The notes below the pieces were generated by a model that worked only from the letters and a program-made list of their open reading frames with translations, was not told the DNA's origin and made no database searches. Made by a program: the position numbers and the translations under genes. Below are positions 52,701 to 60,799 of a stretch of DNA of 64,000 nt, in pieces (the stretch's first letter is position 1; each line of letters starts with the position of its first letter). Location: assembly GCA_934489895.1 (NCBI GenBank), contig CAKSST010000001.1, positions 124,001 to 188,000 on the forward strand, written 5' to 3'. The DNA comes from an uncultured Eubacteriales bacterium. GTDB lineage: Bacteria; Bacillota; Clostridia; Oscillospirales; Acutalibacteraceae.

Positions 52701-52907
52701 TTAGATTCCATTCGTGCGGGTTATGTCAGCTATGTAATTAATACACGCGCAATTTTGTCGGGCAAACATTACGGCGACGGCATTGCCATACGTCAATGCA
52801 CGGCACAGAACAACATAGCTATGCTGACAAGTCTTGATACGGTAAGAATGCTTCTTGATGTTTTGGAAGAGGTTACTTTTGGTATTTCCACCATAGACGG
52901 GAGGTAA
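49725..52907 (+). CDS. carB: Carbamoyl-phosphate synthase large subunit
   Basis: The 1060-residue protein has the expected tandem ATP-grasp halves. Each starts with a matching signature (VIGSGPIVIGQAAEFDYAG and VLGSGPIRIGQGVEFDYST), and each has EVNPR. The C-terminal MGS-like allosteric domain begins near residue 930. It makes carbamoyl phosphate for arginine and pyrimidines. It follows carA with an overlap. No pyr or arg genes are adjacent, so the grouping here is by glutamine use, not by pathway. Confidence 0.96.
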   Translation: MPKRTDIKRVLVIGSGPIVIGQAAEFDYAGTQACLALKEEGYEVILCNSNPATIMTDTSIADKVYMEPLTLEYIAKIIRYERPDAILPGIGGQTGLNLAMQLERKGILAECHVELLGTKSSSIERAEDREMFKELCKSLGEPVLPSDIASSIEEGLAAAQKIGYPVVLRPAFTLGGTGGGFANNEAECLQLMKNALSLSPVSQVLIEKSIKGYKEIEYEVICDSNDTAITICNMENLDPVGIHTGDSIVVCPSQTLTNKEYNMLRDSALKIIRALKIEGGCNVQFALDPNSFQYYLIEVNPRVSRSSALASKASGYPIARVSAKIGVGMTLDEIRIANTPAAFEPTLDYVVTKMPRFPFDKFADTDNSLSTQMKATGEVMSIGRTVEESLLKAIRSLEVGLYHLHHRKFDGMTREELMEYIKIGTDDRIYAIAQLLRLGSSIDSITEATAIDRFFIRKLRNIVAEEKEIKSSIGDMQVLKTAKKMGFSDKAIAEFWNMNEAEIFDLRKENGILPVYKMIDTCASEFDSYIPYFYSTYEDENESVISEKKKVIVLGSGPIRIGQGVEFDYSTVHAVQTIKASGYEAIIINNNPETVSTDYTCSDKLYFEPLCVEDVMNIIDMEKPEGVIATLGGQTAINLAEPLKARGVKIIGTDCDAIERAENRDAFEKLLSSLCIPQPKGQAVTSIEAGIKAAEEIGYPVLVRPSFVLGGRAMQIVANREALCNYLKTAVAIGKDKPVLVDKYIRGKEVEVDAVCDGVHVFVPGIMELVERTGVHSGDSISVYPAFSLSDKVKNTILDYTKKLGLGIGIIGLFNIQFIVDEHDDVYIIEVNPRSSRTVPFLSKATGYSLADIATRCSLGISLPEQGIFNIFPREKNRYYVKVPAFSFSKLSGMDAYLSPEMKSTGEAIGYDKKLHRAVYNAMVASGLKLRNYGTVVVSVADEDKEETLPLVRRFYNMGFNIEATTVTGEFLKANGIRTRIRHKPSEGSQEILDSIRAGYVSYVINTRAILSGKHYGDGIAIRQCTAQNNIAMLTSLDTVRMLLDVLEEVTFGISTIDGR

Positions 52908-52911
52908 AAAT

Positions 52912-53706
52912 ATGCACTTTACAAAAATGCACGGTCTTGGAAATGACTATTTATATGTTTACGGGGAGGTGCCGAAAAATATTGCGGAACTCTCTGCAAA
53001 ATTATCTGAGCGTCACTTTGGCGCAGGCTCAGATGGAATAATCTACATTTCACCTTCTGATATTGCTGACTTCAAAATGCGTATTTTTAACGCAGACGGA
53101 AGCGAGGCAAAAATGTGCGGCAACGGCATCCGCTGCGTCGGCAAATATGTTTACGATAAAGGTTATACCGATAAAACGCGCTTGAAAATTGAAACTCTTT
53201 CGGGAATTAAATATCTAAATTTACAGCTTAGCTGCGGAAAGGTAAAGTATGTTACCGTTAATATGGGCGCAGCAATCCCCGAAAAAGAAAAAACGCTTAC
53301 CGTTTGCGGTAAGAAGATTAACTGCATTCCTGTATCGGTTGGAAATCCCCACGCTGTCATTTTTGTTAATGATATCGAGAAGGCTCCTGTTTTAGAAATC
53401 GGTCCTGCGTTGGAGCATCATAAGGACTTTCCGGACGGTGTTAATGTTGAGTTTGTACAGGTTATATCCGAGAAAGAAATGAGGATGCGAGTGTGGGAGC
53501 GCGGCAGCGGTGTTACGATGGCCTGCGGTACGGGTGCTTGTGCCTCAGTTGCAGCGGCGGTCAGCAAAAATATTTGCGAAAGAGAAAAGACCATTTCTGT
53601 TCATCTTGACGGAGGAACCCTGAAAATTCAGGTGGATTACGATAATAACGTGACGATGACCGGTCCTGCAGAGACCGTATATGAAGGAGAAACAGAGATA
53701 TGCTAA
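52912..53706 (+). CDS. dapF: Diaminopimelate epimerase
   Basis: The 264-residue enzyme begins FTKMHGLGNDYLYV. It carries both catalytic cysteines, one in AKMCGNGIRCVGKY near residue 66-74 and one in TMACGTGACASVAAA near 205. It turns LL- into meso-diaminopimelate for lysine and peptidoglycan. GGGAGGT precedes the ATG, four bases after carB. The stop region overlaps the ATG of dapL. Confidence 0.95.
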   Translation: MHFTKMHGLGNDYLYVYGEVPKNIAELSAKLSERHFGAGSDGIIYISPSDIADFKMRIFNADGSEAKMCGNGIRCVGKYVYDKGYTDKTRLKIETLSGIKYLNLQLSCGKVKYVTVNMGAAIPEKEKTLTVCGKKINCIPVSVGNPHAVIFVNDIEKAPVLEIGPALEHHKDFPDGVNVEFVQVISEKEMRMRVWERGSGVTMACGTGACASVAAAVSKNICEREKTISVHLDGGTLKIQVDYDNNVTMTGPAETVYEGETEIC

Positions 53707-54890
53707 AACCAAATACAAGATATGGAGATTTAAAAGATTCCTATTTGTTTAATACCATTTATCGAAAGACAAACGAATATCTTGAGGCGAATCCCGATAA
53801 AAAGGTTTACCGAATGGGTGTGGGCGACGTATCTCTGCCGCTTTGTAAGGCTGTTATTCAGGCACTGCACAGTGCTGTTGACGACCAAGCTGCCGCCGAT
53901 ACATTCCACGGCTATATGCCGGAGGTCGGCGCTTGTGAGCTTCGAAAAGCAATTGCAGGATATTACGAAAATATGGGCGCTAATGTAAGCGAAAATGAAA
54001 TCTTTATTTCCAGCGGTGCCTGTGATGATCTCGGTGATATTCTTGAACTGTTTGATCAGGATAATACCGTTATGGTTATCGAGCCTGCTTACCCAGAGTA
54101 TGTAGATACCAATATTCTTGCGGGCAGAAAAGTAGTTTACTTGACTTCCGGAGAAGAAAACGGATTTTTGCCGGAACCTTGCGAAAATGCAAAAGCGGAT
54201 ATCATATATATATGTTCGCCCAACAATCCCACAGGCGCAGCATTCAGCCGTAAAGGATTGCAGGCTTGGGTGGATTTTGCAAACGAAATCGGTGCTGTGA
54301 TTTTGTTCGATGCAGCTTATGAAATATTTATAGAAGATAAGAAGATTCCGCACAGTATATACGAGCTTGACGGTGCAGATAGATGTGCAATTGAAATTTG
54401 CTCACTTTCAAAAACTGCAGGGTTTACAGGTACACGGCTTGGTTATACCGTTGTACCCTATAAACTTGTGAGAGGCGGGGCAAATCTAAATGAAATGTGG
54501 TCACGCAACCGCGAAACCCGAACAAACGGCGTTTCGTATATTCTCCAAAAGGGCGCTTTGGCGGTATTTACTCCCGAAGGACAGAAGCAAATTCATGACA
54601 ACCTGAGTGTTTATAAAGAAAATGCATCTTACTTTATGGATGCGCTGGATGCGGCCGGTATTTGGTATTGCGGCGGCAAAAACTCACCGTATATCTGGAT
54701 GAAATGTCCTGACGGCATGAGCGGCTGGGAGTTTTTTGATTACTTGCTCAGTGAGATTCAGGTAGTTGGTATTCCCGGCGAAGGTTTCGGAGCGTGCGGT
54801 AAAGGATATTTCAGATTTTCTACATTCGGAAATCCGGAAGAAACCAAAGAAGCAGCCAACCGTCTTTGCAAATTGTTGAAAAAGGAGTAA
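53700..54890 (+). CDS. dapL: LL-diaminopimelate aminotransferase
   Basis: The 396-residue PLP enzyme is of fold type I. It shows MGVGDVSLPLCKAV near residue 40, SGACDDLGD, SPNNPTGAAFS and the PLP lysine in SLSKTAGFTGTRLGY. These features, and the partnership with dapF, mark it as DapL, which makes LL-DAP in one step from tetrahydrodipicolinate and glutamate. It overlaps dapF by seven bases. This implies that the organism uses the aminotransferase variant of the DAP pathway. Confidence 0.92.
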   Translation: MLKPNTRYGDLKDSYLFNTIYRKTNEYLEANPDKKVYRMGVGDVSLPLCKAVIQALHSAVDDQAAADTFHGYMPEVGACELRKAIAGYYENMGANVSENEIFISSGACDDLGDILELFDQDNTVMVIEPAYPEYVDTNILAGRKVVYLTSGEENGFLPEPCENAKADIIYICSPNNPTGAAFSRKGLQAWVDFANEIGAVILFDAAYEIFIEDKKIPHSIYELDGADRCAIEICSLSKTAGFTGTRLGYTVVPYKLVRGGANLNEMWSRNRETRTNGVSYILQKGALAVFTPEGQKQIHDNLSVYKENASYFMDALDAAGIWYCGGKNSPYIWMKCPDGMSGWEFFDYLLSEIQVVGIPGEGFGACGKGYFRFSTFGNPEETKEAANRLCKLLKKE

Positions 54891-54894
54891 TTAT

Positions 54895-55680
54895 ATGAAG
54901 GTTTCCTGTTTGCAGATGAATATGGAATTTGGTAATCATGTCAAAAACTTTGCCCATGTAAAACAGATTATTTGCGAGGCAATGAAGGAAAAACCTGATG
55001 TACTGGTGCTGCCCGAAACATGGAATACCGGATTCTTTCCGCAAGAAAGACTTTCTGAATTGTCTTGCAAAGAAGGCGCCGAAGTTAAAAGCTGTATAGG
55101 CGGTCTTGCAAGGGAATATGGTGTTAATATTGTGGCAGGTTCCGTTTCAAATGTAAGAGGAAACCGTGTATATAATACCGCTATGGTATTTAACCGTGAA
55201 GGCAGGTGTATTGCTCAATACGATAAAACTCATCTTTTCACTCCTATGAGTGAAGATAAGTATTATACCGCCGGTGACAGCTTATGCCGCTTTAACATAG
55301 ACGGTATTCAATGCGGTATCATCATCTGCTATGATGTGCGCTTTCCCGAACTTACCCGCACGCTTGCCTTGCAGGGACTTGATATGTTGTTTGTAGTATC
55401 CCAATGGCCGAAGGTACGCACATTCCATCTGCGTACGCTTACAACTGCCCGAGCGATTGAAAATCAGATATTTGTTGTGTGCTGCAATTCATGCGGCAGG
55501 TCGGATAATACCGTTTTTGGCGGAAACTCTGCCATAATCGATCCTTTGGGAGAAACGCTGATGCTTGCCGGAGAAACGGAAGAAATAATATCCGCAGAGT
55601 GTAATATGGATATGCTTGCCGAAATCCGTAGCAGCATACCTGTATTTCGTGACAGGCGGCAGGAATTATACTCCATTTGA
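54895..55680 (+). CDS. Carbon-nitrogen hydrolase (omega-amidase-like nitrilase)
   Basis: The 261-residue enzyme has the nitrilase triad: Glu in LVLPETWNTGFF, Lys in YDKTHLF and Cys in IIICYDVRFPEL. It resembles the YafV/Nit2 omega-amidase group, which cleaves alpha-ketoglutaramate or alpha-ketosuccinamate formed when glutamine or asparagine are transaminated. The location behind an aminotransferase in a glutamine island fits that. The substrate is not proved. It is the last gene of the run, four bases after dapL. Confidence 0.85.
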   Translation: MKVSCLQMNMEFGNHVKNFAHVKQIICEAMKEKPDVLVLPETWNTGFFPQERLSELSCKEGAEVKSCIGGLAREYGVNIVAGSVSNVRGNRVYNTAMVFNREGRCIAQYDKTHLFTPMSEDKYYTAGDSLCRFNIDGIQCGIIICYDVRFPELTRTLALQGLDMLFVVSQWPKVRTFHLRTLTTARAIENQIFVVCCNSCGRSDNTVFGGNSAIIDPLGETLMLAGETEEIISAECNMDMLAEIRSSIPVFRDRRQELYSI

Positions 55681-55828
55681 AAGAAAAGAAGAGTATTATC
55701 CGAGATTATATAGTTTTAGTTTGAAAATATAACTATATTTTTATTGAACTTGTCCTTGTCGGGAACGGGGCGAAAAATATCGTTTACGAAAATTGCGACG
55801 GTATTCTTTTTATTATTTTTTGACAGTT

Positions 55829-55873
55829 GAGAGCCTTAACACGCAAATGCGTTGTTAAGGCTCTCTTTTTTAT
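55829..55873 (+). terminator. Terminator at the end of the glutamine island
   Basis: GAGAGCCTTAACA and TGTTAAGGCTCTC form a thirteen-pair stem with a small inner GC/GC pairing and a strong T run. Confidence 0.9.
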
Positions 55874-55895
55874 AATGTTTATTTTACAAAAAAGG

Positions 55896-55924
55896 TTGAC
55901 AAGCAAAAAATCTAAATATAAAAT
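55896..55924 (+). promoter_or_regulatory. Promoter upstream of the rRNA methyltransferase gene
   Basis: TTGACA at 55896-55901 and TAAAAT at 55919-55924 are 17 bases apart. About 290 nt without a clear gene follow before the next start codon. Confidence 0.6.
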
Positions 55925-56225
55925 AAAAATTAAATTTATATATGACGGTAATGCTTTGGCAAATGTAAAACTCTTTTGTTGATGGTGCCAATAGGCGTGC
56001 CGAATTGTATAATAACGGGTTCGTACTATAATCACATAAAGTCTGTGGGTATATGTATAGGTCCTCAAGGAGATTTTTAGTTAACTAAAGCAGAATCAGC
56101 AAAGAATAATGGCGCAAGGTCAATATCCTTCTTAGACAGAAAAATTTTGCGTACAGAAACTGCCGATAAAATATCTTTAGCGATATGGGTGCTGAATATT
56201 GAAATTATACGACGGAAAAAAACAT

Positions 56226-57578
56226 ATGAAAAAGCTGCCCTTACAGTATGTAAAAAGGATGAAAGATATTTTAGGTGATGAGTACCAAGCCTATGAAATA
56301 GCCATCGAGGATACACCCGTAAAAGCGTTTAGGGTTAATACCGACAAAATATCTATTGATGATTTTGAAAAGCTTAATATTTTTGGTGACCAAAAGATAC
56401 CTTATGTTGAAAACGGCTATTATCTTGACTATATAAAAATTGGCAGTCATCCATATCACCACGCAGGATTAATTTATGTTCAAGAACCTGCAGCAATGGC
56501 GCCTGCGGAGTGCATTGATATTGCCCCTGACTGGCGAATATTAGATATGTGTGCTGCTCCGGGCGGAAAGAGTACCCAGCTAAAAAACAAGTTAGGTGAC
56601 AAAGGAGTATTAGTTTCAAACGAGATAATTCCTTCACGCTGTAAAATTCTTATGGGGAATATTGAGAGGTTAGGCTTGCATAACACTATTACTACTTGTA
56701 TGGACACGGCAAAGCTTGCAAAGCTCTTTTTGCAAAAATTTGATATGATAATGGTAGACGCTCCTTGCTCCGGAGAAGGGATGTTCAGAAAAGATGAGAA
56801 TGCCATAGCTGAGTGGAGCATGGAGAACATTGAAAAATGTGCAAAAAGGCAGGGCGAAATATTAGAAAATGCTGTTAAGGCACTTAAAAGCGGCGGTTAC
56901 ATAATTTATTCCACCTGCACATTTTCTGTAGAGGAAAACGAAATGACGGTCGACCGCTTTTTACACTCTCATCCTGAGTTTGAAATTGTTCCTGTCAAGG
57001 ATGAGGTGATTAAAAATACAGTTGATGGTATTCGTTTTGATGGTTGTAGATGCGAAAACATACATTTTGCCAGAAGGTTTTATCCTCATAAGTCAAAAGG
57101 TGAGGGCCAGTTTATGGCGGTTCTTCACAACAAAAATGAAGAATCCTATATATCTGAAAAGCCCCGATGCAGTTCAAAAGTGATGGATAAATCGGTTTTT
57201 GTTTTCCTTGACGATGTTTTGATTGACTATAAAAAAGAAAACGTTAGAATGTACAATGGAAATCCTGTATATATTATACCCGATTTTGAAATACCAAACG
57301 GTGCAGCTTTCTCCTGCGGCATAACTATCGGGGAAATACGCAAGAATTACATTCAGCCTCATCATCAGTTTTTTATGGGGTTGGGTAAAAACTTCAAAAG
57401 AAAGATAGAGCTTTCTGCTGAAAGTGAAGAAATAAAGAGGTTTCTGCACGGTGAGGAAATTTGTGTAGATTGTGATAACGGATGGGCTGTTGTTATGGTT
57501 GACGGTTGTGCTCTGGGCGGCGTGAAGGTGGTTTCGGGTATAGCCAAAAACCATTATCCTAAAGGACTGAGAAATTAG
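56226..57578 (+). CDS. RsmB/RsmF-type 16S rRNA m5C methyltransferase
   Basis: The protein (450 residues from ATG 56226) has the NOL1/NOP2/Sun methyltransferase fold. The SAM site DMCAAPGGKSTQL lies near residue 110. The two catalytic cysteines are in VDAPCSGEGMFRK and YSTCTFSVEENE. A C-terminal PUA-like tail (about 370-450) fits RsmF of Firmicutes. It modifies cytosines in 16S rRNA. An in-frame TTG at 56199 is a possible alternative start; neither has a clear ribosome site. Confidence 0.88.
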   Translation: MKKLPLQYVKRMKDILGDEYQAYEIAIEDTPVKAFRVNTDKISIDDFEKLNIFGDQKIPYVENGYYLDYIKIGSHPYHHAGLIYVQEPAAMAPAECIDIAPDWRILDMCAAPGGKSTQLKNKLGDKGVLVSNEIIPSRCKILMGNIERLGLHNTITTCMDTAKLAKLFLQKFDMIMVDAPCSGEGMFRKDENAIAEWSMENIEKCAKRQGEILENAVKALKSGGYIIYSTCTFSVEENEMTVDRFLHSHPEFEIVPVKDEVIKNTVDGIRFDGCRCENIHFARRFYPHKSKGEGQFMAVLHNKNEESYISEKPRCSSKVMDKSVFVFLDDVLIDYKKENVRMYNGNPVYIIPDFEIPNGAAFSCGITIGEIRKNYIQPHHQFFMGLGKNFKRKIELSAESEEIKRFLHGEEICVDCDNGWAVVMVDGCALGGVKVVSGIAKNHYPKGLRN

Positions 57579-57656
57579 ACTTACATATGCAAAATCGGTG
57601 CAACATGTCAAATGTTTTTAATTATAAATAACAAAAACAAAAGGAGCCAAAATGTT

Positions 57657-58241
57657 ATGATTACTTTTGAAACTTATGAATGGGACAATACTTGGATAGA
57701 AAAATCGAATGAAATAAATGCAAAAAGGGTTTTGTATATAGGGGATTCCATATCCTGCAAAACGAGAGAGGCGCTAAATGCAATATCGAGAGGCGAGATT
57801 CTTTTTGATGGCTTCGGCACGTCAAAGGCAATTGATAATCCTTACTATTTCCCTAGTCTTTCTCTGTTTGCAAGGCAGGAAAGCTCAAGAAACGCTGTTA
57901 TATTCAATAACGGATTGCATGGCTGGCATCTAAACGAAGAAGATTATTCAAAGCTATATAATGAATTTCTTGATAAGCTTATAAATGAGTTTTCGGATAC
58001 TTTGATAATACCGATTTTGACAACATTTGTTACAAATAAAGACTACCATAACGACCGTGTTATAAAGCGAAATAATATCGTAAAGAAATTGGCGGCTTCA
58101 AAAAAGCTTCCGGTAATAGATTTATATACTATTTCCGAGAAAAACAAAAATTTCCTATCTGTGGACGGAGTGCATTTTACCGAAACAGGCTACAAAGTAC
58201 TTGCAAATGAAGTCCTGCGCAAACTAAACGGATTGATTTGA
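57657..58241 (+). CDS. SGNH/GDSL-type hydrolase
   Basis: The protein (194 residues from ATG 57657) has the four SGNH blocks: block I LYIGDSISCK with the Ser, NNGLHGWHL, and the C-terminal DGVHFTETGY with Asp and His. There is no signal peptide, so it probably acts inside the cell, perhaps as an esterase or deacetylase on sugars. AAGGAG lies ten bases before ATG 57657. It stands alone. Confidence 0.78.
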   Translation: MITFETYEWDNTWIEKSNEINAKRVLYIGDSISCKTREALNAISRGEILFDGFGTSKAIDNPYYFPSLSLFARQESSRNAVIFNNGLHGWHLNEEDYSKLYNEFLDKLINEFSDTLIIPILTTFVTNKDYHNDRVIKRNNIVKKLAASKKLPVIDLYTISEKNKNFLSVDGVHFTETGYKVLANEVLRKLNGLI

Positions 58242-58289
58242 TATGTGTATTGCTAAAAGCGGTAGAAAAAAGAAGATTTCATATATTAA

Positions 58290-58320
58290 AAAAGAGGGCC
58301 CTAAATTGGGCCCTCTTTAT
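58290..58320. terminator. Bidirectional terminator
   Basis: AAAGAGGGCCC and GGGCCCTCTTT form a perfect eleven-pair stem between convergent genes. Confidence 0.88.
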
Positions 58321-58332
58321 TGACCAAAAGTC

Positions 58333-58521
58333 TTATTTCATGCTGTGTTCGTAAGATTCGATCATCTTTTTAACCATCTGACCGCCGATAGAACCAGCCT
58401 GTTTAGATGTTAAGTCGCCGTTGTAACCATTTTTAAGATTTACGCCAACCTCAGAAGCAGCTTCCATCTTAAAACGGTTGAGAGCTTCACGAGCCTCAGG
58501 AACTACGTTCTTATTAGACAT
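58333..58521 (-). CDS. Small acid-soluble spore protein, alpha/beta type
   Basis: The 62-residue protein has the family layout. VVPEAREALNRFKMEAASEVGV includes the GPR protease cleavage region around the Glu-Val, and NGYNGDLTSKQAGSIGGQMVKKMI is the second DNA-binding helix. These proteins coat spore DNA and protect it from UV and heat. Its presence shows that the organism, or a recent ancestor, makes endospores. GGAGTGAATT precedes ATG 58521. The gap from 58522 to 58826 holds its promoter region, and I see no gene there. Confidence 0.94.
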   Translation of the reverse strand: MSNKNVVPEAREALNRFKMEAASEVGVNLKNGYNGDLTSKQAGSIGGQMVKKMIESYEHSMK

Positions 58522-58826
58522 AATATCAATTCACTCCTTACTGCAAAATTTAGTTTGCGTCTGCGAATATATCTTTTGCAGTATATGACGGAATATAAAA
58601 GGTAATTTTATCAATAATTGTCATTTGTTGAGTATTGAATGTTTTTTAGTACATAACCTTATTTTTTTAAAAACTTGCCGGTACAGATGCGACGCACAGG
58701 ATACAAAGATAATAAAGACAGGCTCGTTTTGGGAAAACACTTGAGTCTGTTTTATAATGTCAAAGTCATATGCCACAAATCCTGTCAGAGATTTATTTTG
58801 ATGCGCAATAATTTAAAACACTGCGC

Positions 58827-59309
58827 TTATATGCATTGTGGTGTTTTACCTATAAGTAGCATTACTGCACAGTATATTGAAATGGTGCGGCAGGGAAGCG
58901 CTCGATTTAATTTAACGGTAAACTCACAAGGGTCAATTGTTTTGCCGTTAAGATCAGTTATAGGCCGCAATATACACACGGTTGCACAAGTATCCGATAC
59001 GCTGGACAGTGTGACAGTATCCAGTCCTGACATACCTGCAGTTATTGCGGGGATTCTGTTTTTTGCAAGTATTTGTAATGCGGTTTTATCAGACGGCTCG
59101 CATACGGCAACCGTGCCTAAGGGTAGCTTTTGGTCAATGATATCAGGCGGTGTACTGCAGAATACAGCTATACCGTTTTTGTAATTGGCTTTTATTCTGT
59201 TTTCGGTTGCGATGAAGCTGATGCTGTTTAATCCGTCAAAGAGCAATAAATTACAAAGCTCGATCGCGGCGCTGTCTTTACTATTGTAAAATAATATAAT
59301 ATTATTCAA
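58827..59309 (-). CDS. Uncharacterised protein with a Mur-ligase-like C-terminal pattern
   Basis: The 160-residue protein begins MNNIILFYNSKDSAAIEL. It contains ITAGMSGLDTVTLSS and IDPCEFTVKL near the C-terminus. These two pieces remind me of uncharacterised clostridial proteins distantly like the middle part of Mur ligases. I do not know a function. It lies between a spore-protein gene and another small minus-strand gene. Base composition and frame are plausible for a real gene; the opposite strand frame is open too but has no family features. Confidence 0.55.
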   Translation of the reverse strand: MNNIILFYNSKDSAAIELCNLLLFDGLNSISFIATENRIKANYKNGIAVFCSTPPDIIDQKLPLGTVAVCEPSDKTALQILAKNRIPAITAGMSGLDTVTLSSVSDTCATVCILRPITDLNGKTIDPCEFTVKLNRALPCRTISIYCAVMLLIGKTPQCI

Positions 59310-59332
59310 AATAACGGCACTTCCGATAAAAA

Positions 59333-59563
59333 TTAATAATATCTCTTTGAGGTCTTGTCTTCCTCCTGGGGTTCACCGTCAACCACAGTGCCATAAATAT
59401 CGTTATAGGATTCAAGCTCTGCGGCGGATATTGGGTTTGAGGGGATAAGGCCTGTACATTCGTGAACGCTTGATACTGAGGGCATATATACATAAGGATA
59501 ATCGTTTTCACAAGGATAATCGTTGTCGTAAGGAACGCGTTTTGTATTTTTGTTATCTTTCAT
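59333..59563 (-). CDS. Uncharacterised small protein, 76 residues
   Basis: The product is rich in Asp, Asn, Tyr and Pro at the start (MKDNKNTKRVPYDNDYPCE). It carries SVSSVHECTGLIPSNP, a stretch I associate loosely with small conserved proteins of clostridial spore-formers. There is no membrane segment. AAAGGAG lies at a normal distance before ATG 59563, and the start of the next minus-strand gene lies 24 bases after its stop, so the two may form a small operon. Confidence 0.6.
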   Translation of the reverse strand: MKDNKNTKRVPYDNDYPCENDYPYVYMPSVSSVHECTGLIPSNPISAAELESYNDIYGTVVDGEPQEEDKTSKRYY

Positions 59564-59702
59564 ATAAAAAACTCCTTTCAGATTTAGTATATGTAAAATA
59601 AATAAAATTTTTATATGACAAAAAATACATAATTCTTATTTAAATTTTAAAATCTACTTGACTTTATAATTTTTATATCTTATAATATTTTCTGCGTGGT
59701 AC

Positions 59703-59778
59703 GCTGCTATGGCTCAGGTGGCAGAGCACATCCTTGGTAAGGATGAGGTCACCAGTTCGAATCTGGTTAGCAGCTCCA
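59703..59778 (+). tRNA. tRNA-Thr, anticodon GGT
   Basis: The 7-pair acceptor GCTGCTA/TAGCAGC, the D-arm GGCTCAGGTGGCAGAGC, the anticodon stem CATCC/GGATG with loop TTGGTAA (anticodon GGT, reading ACC) and the T-arm with GTTCGAATC are all present. The sequence ends TCCA, so CCA is encoded. Confidence 0.93.
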
Positions 59779-59862
59779 AACGAAAATCCGTTCTCGTATG
59801 CTTAGGGTTACTAAGGACAGTTGTATTTTATAGGAATGCTGGGCATTGCGAAGGGCAAGAGA

Positions 59863-59897
59863 ATAGAGAGAAGTTTTACGCTTCTCTCTATTTTTTT
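59863..59897 (+). terminator. Terminator after tRNA-Thr
   Basis: ATAGAGAGAAG and CTTCTCTCTAT form a perfect eleven-pair stem with a seven-base loop, followed by seven T. Confidence 0.9.
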
Positions 59898-59910
59898 GCC
59901 TTTTTTATTG

Positions 59911-60672
59911 CGGTAGATTCGACTTCGGCGGAGGAATATGCCGGAGAAGAGACCGAAAAAGCCTTCGCAGAGGCAAAGGATGTATTGTCGGATGAAAAGT
60001 TCATTTTACAAAAGGGCTGGCGCTCGCTAAGTGACAAGGACGCAAGGGTAGGAAATAAATCAAAAACACAGCAGTTTTACGGATATAAAGCAGAATACAC
60101 AATGACAGCTGATGAAAGAATAATCACAGCTATAGATATTCATACGGGAGAATATGTTGACGGCAAAGAGTTTTCCACACTTTTAGAAAAAACGGTTATA
60201 ACAGGCACAAAGGCAAGAAAGCTTCAGGTTGCGTTTAGCACATCGATTTTATCGGTTTTTGCGAATTCAAATGAATGTTCGTTTGAATTCGCTCGATATT
60301 CATTGCAATGGTTATAGTCAAATTTTCTTTGAAAATTTGCTCACAAATCAAAGCTTTGGTGTCGAAATAGTGTTTTTAATCACTATTTCGACTAACTATA
60401 ACCATTATGAAAAAAGTCAGGAGCAAAAGAAACCCGAGTTTTTAGAGAAATATAAAAAACGTTCCGCTCAGGAATGAAAAAAAGGCGAAATGAAACGCTT
60501 TCACGGATTGTCCCGAGCCAGAGGCTGGGGACTGCGAAGCATACTCTTTCAAGCAAAATTAACGGCGATTGCGGTAAATCTTAAAAGAATTGCCGCAATA
60601 ACAGGCAAGGAAACCCTACCTGTTATCGCTTTTTTAAGAAAATTGAAAAACATTTCCAAACATTTATTTTGA
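59911..60672 (+). pseudogene. Broken IS1182-like DDE transposase
   Basis: Three pieces can be read. The first shows SDKDARVGNKSKTQQFYGYKAEY and ITAIDIHTGEYVDGKEF, the catalytic core. It breaks near 60235 where a palindromic element begins. The last piece (from about 60478, EMKRFHGLSRARGWGLR, then QAKLTAIAVNLKRIA) is the family C-terminus and is cut from the middle by a TGA. The N-terminus is missing. The remnant begins just after tRNA-Thr. Confidence 0.75.
60261..60404 (+). repeat. Palindromic mini-element inside the transposase remnant
   Basis: GCGAATTCAAA/TTTGAATTCGC (60261-60292) forms one hairpin. A 96-base unit with the perfect inverted ends TGGTTATAGT and ACTATAACCA (60309-60404) follows. 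Inside it, CAAATTTTC/GAAAATTTG and TCGAAATAGTG/CACTATTTCGA make further hairpins. It splits the transposase reading frame, so it looks like a non-autonomous insertion. Confidence 0.65.
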
Positions 60673-60799
60673 ACACTGATTTTGCCACTATTTTCCTTTT
60701 GGATGATTGCTGAAATCGCCCTTTTTCAGCGGTTTCACACCGTCACCTGTGTTATCTGAGTTGGATTGTAAGTCTCCTGATTAGTACAATAAAAACTTA

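Noticed and set aside
53730..54353. 207-codon minus-strand open frame opposite dapL
   Set aside because: It lies wholly inside an unmistakable aminotransferase gene and has no supporting signals.
55990..56090. Possible purine-type riboswitch around a TATAATC stretch
   Set aside because: The conserved junction and loop sequences of purine riboswitches (such as GTTTCTACC) are absent and the gene downstream is an rRNA methyltransferase.
58675..59184. Plus-strand open frame opposite the 160-residue minus-strand gene
   Set aside because: It has no clear ribosome site, and the minus-strand frame has better protein-like motifs, so I kept the latter with modest confidence.
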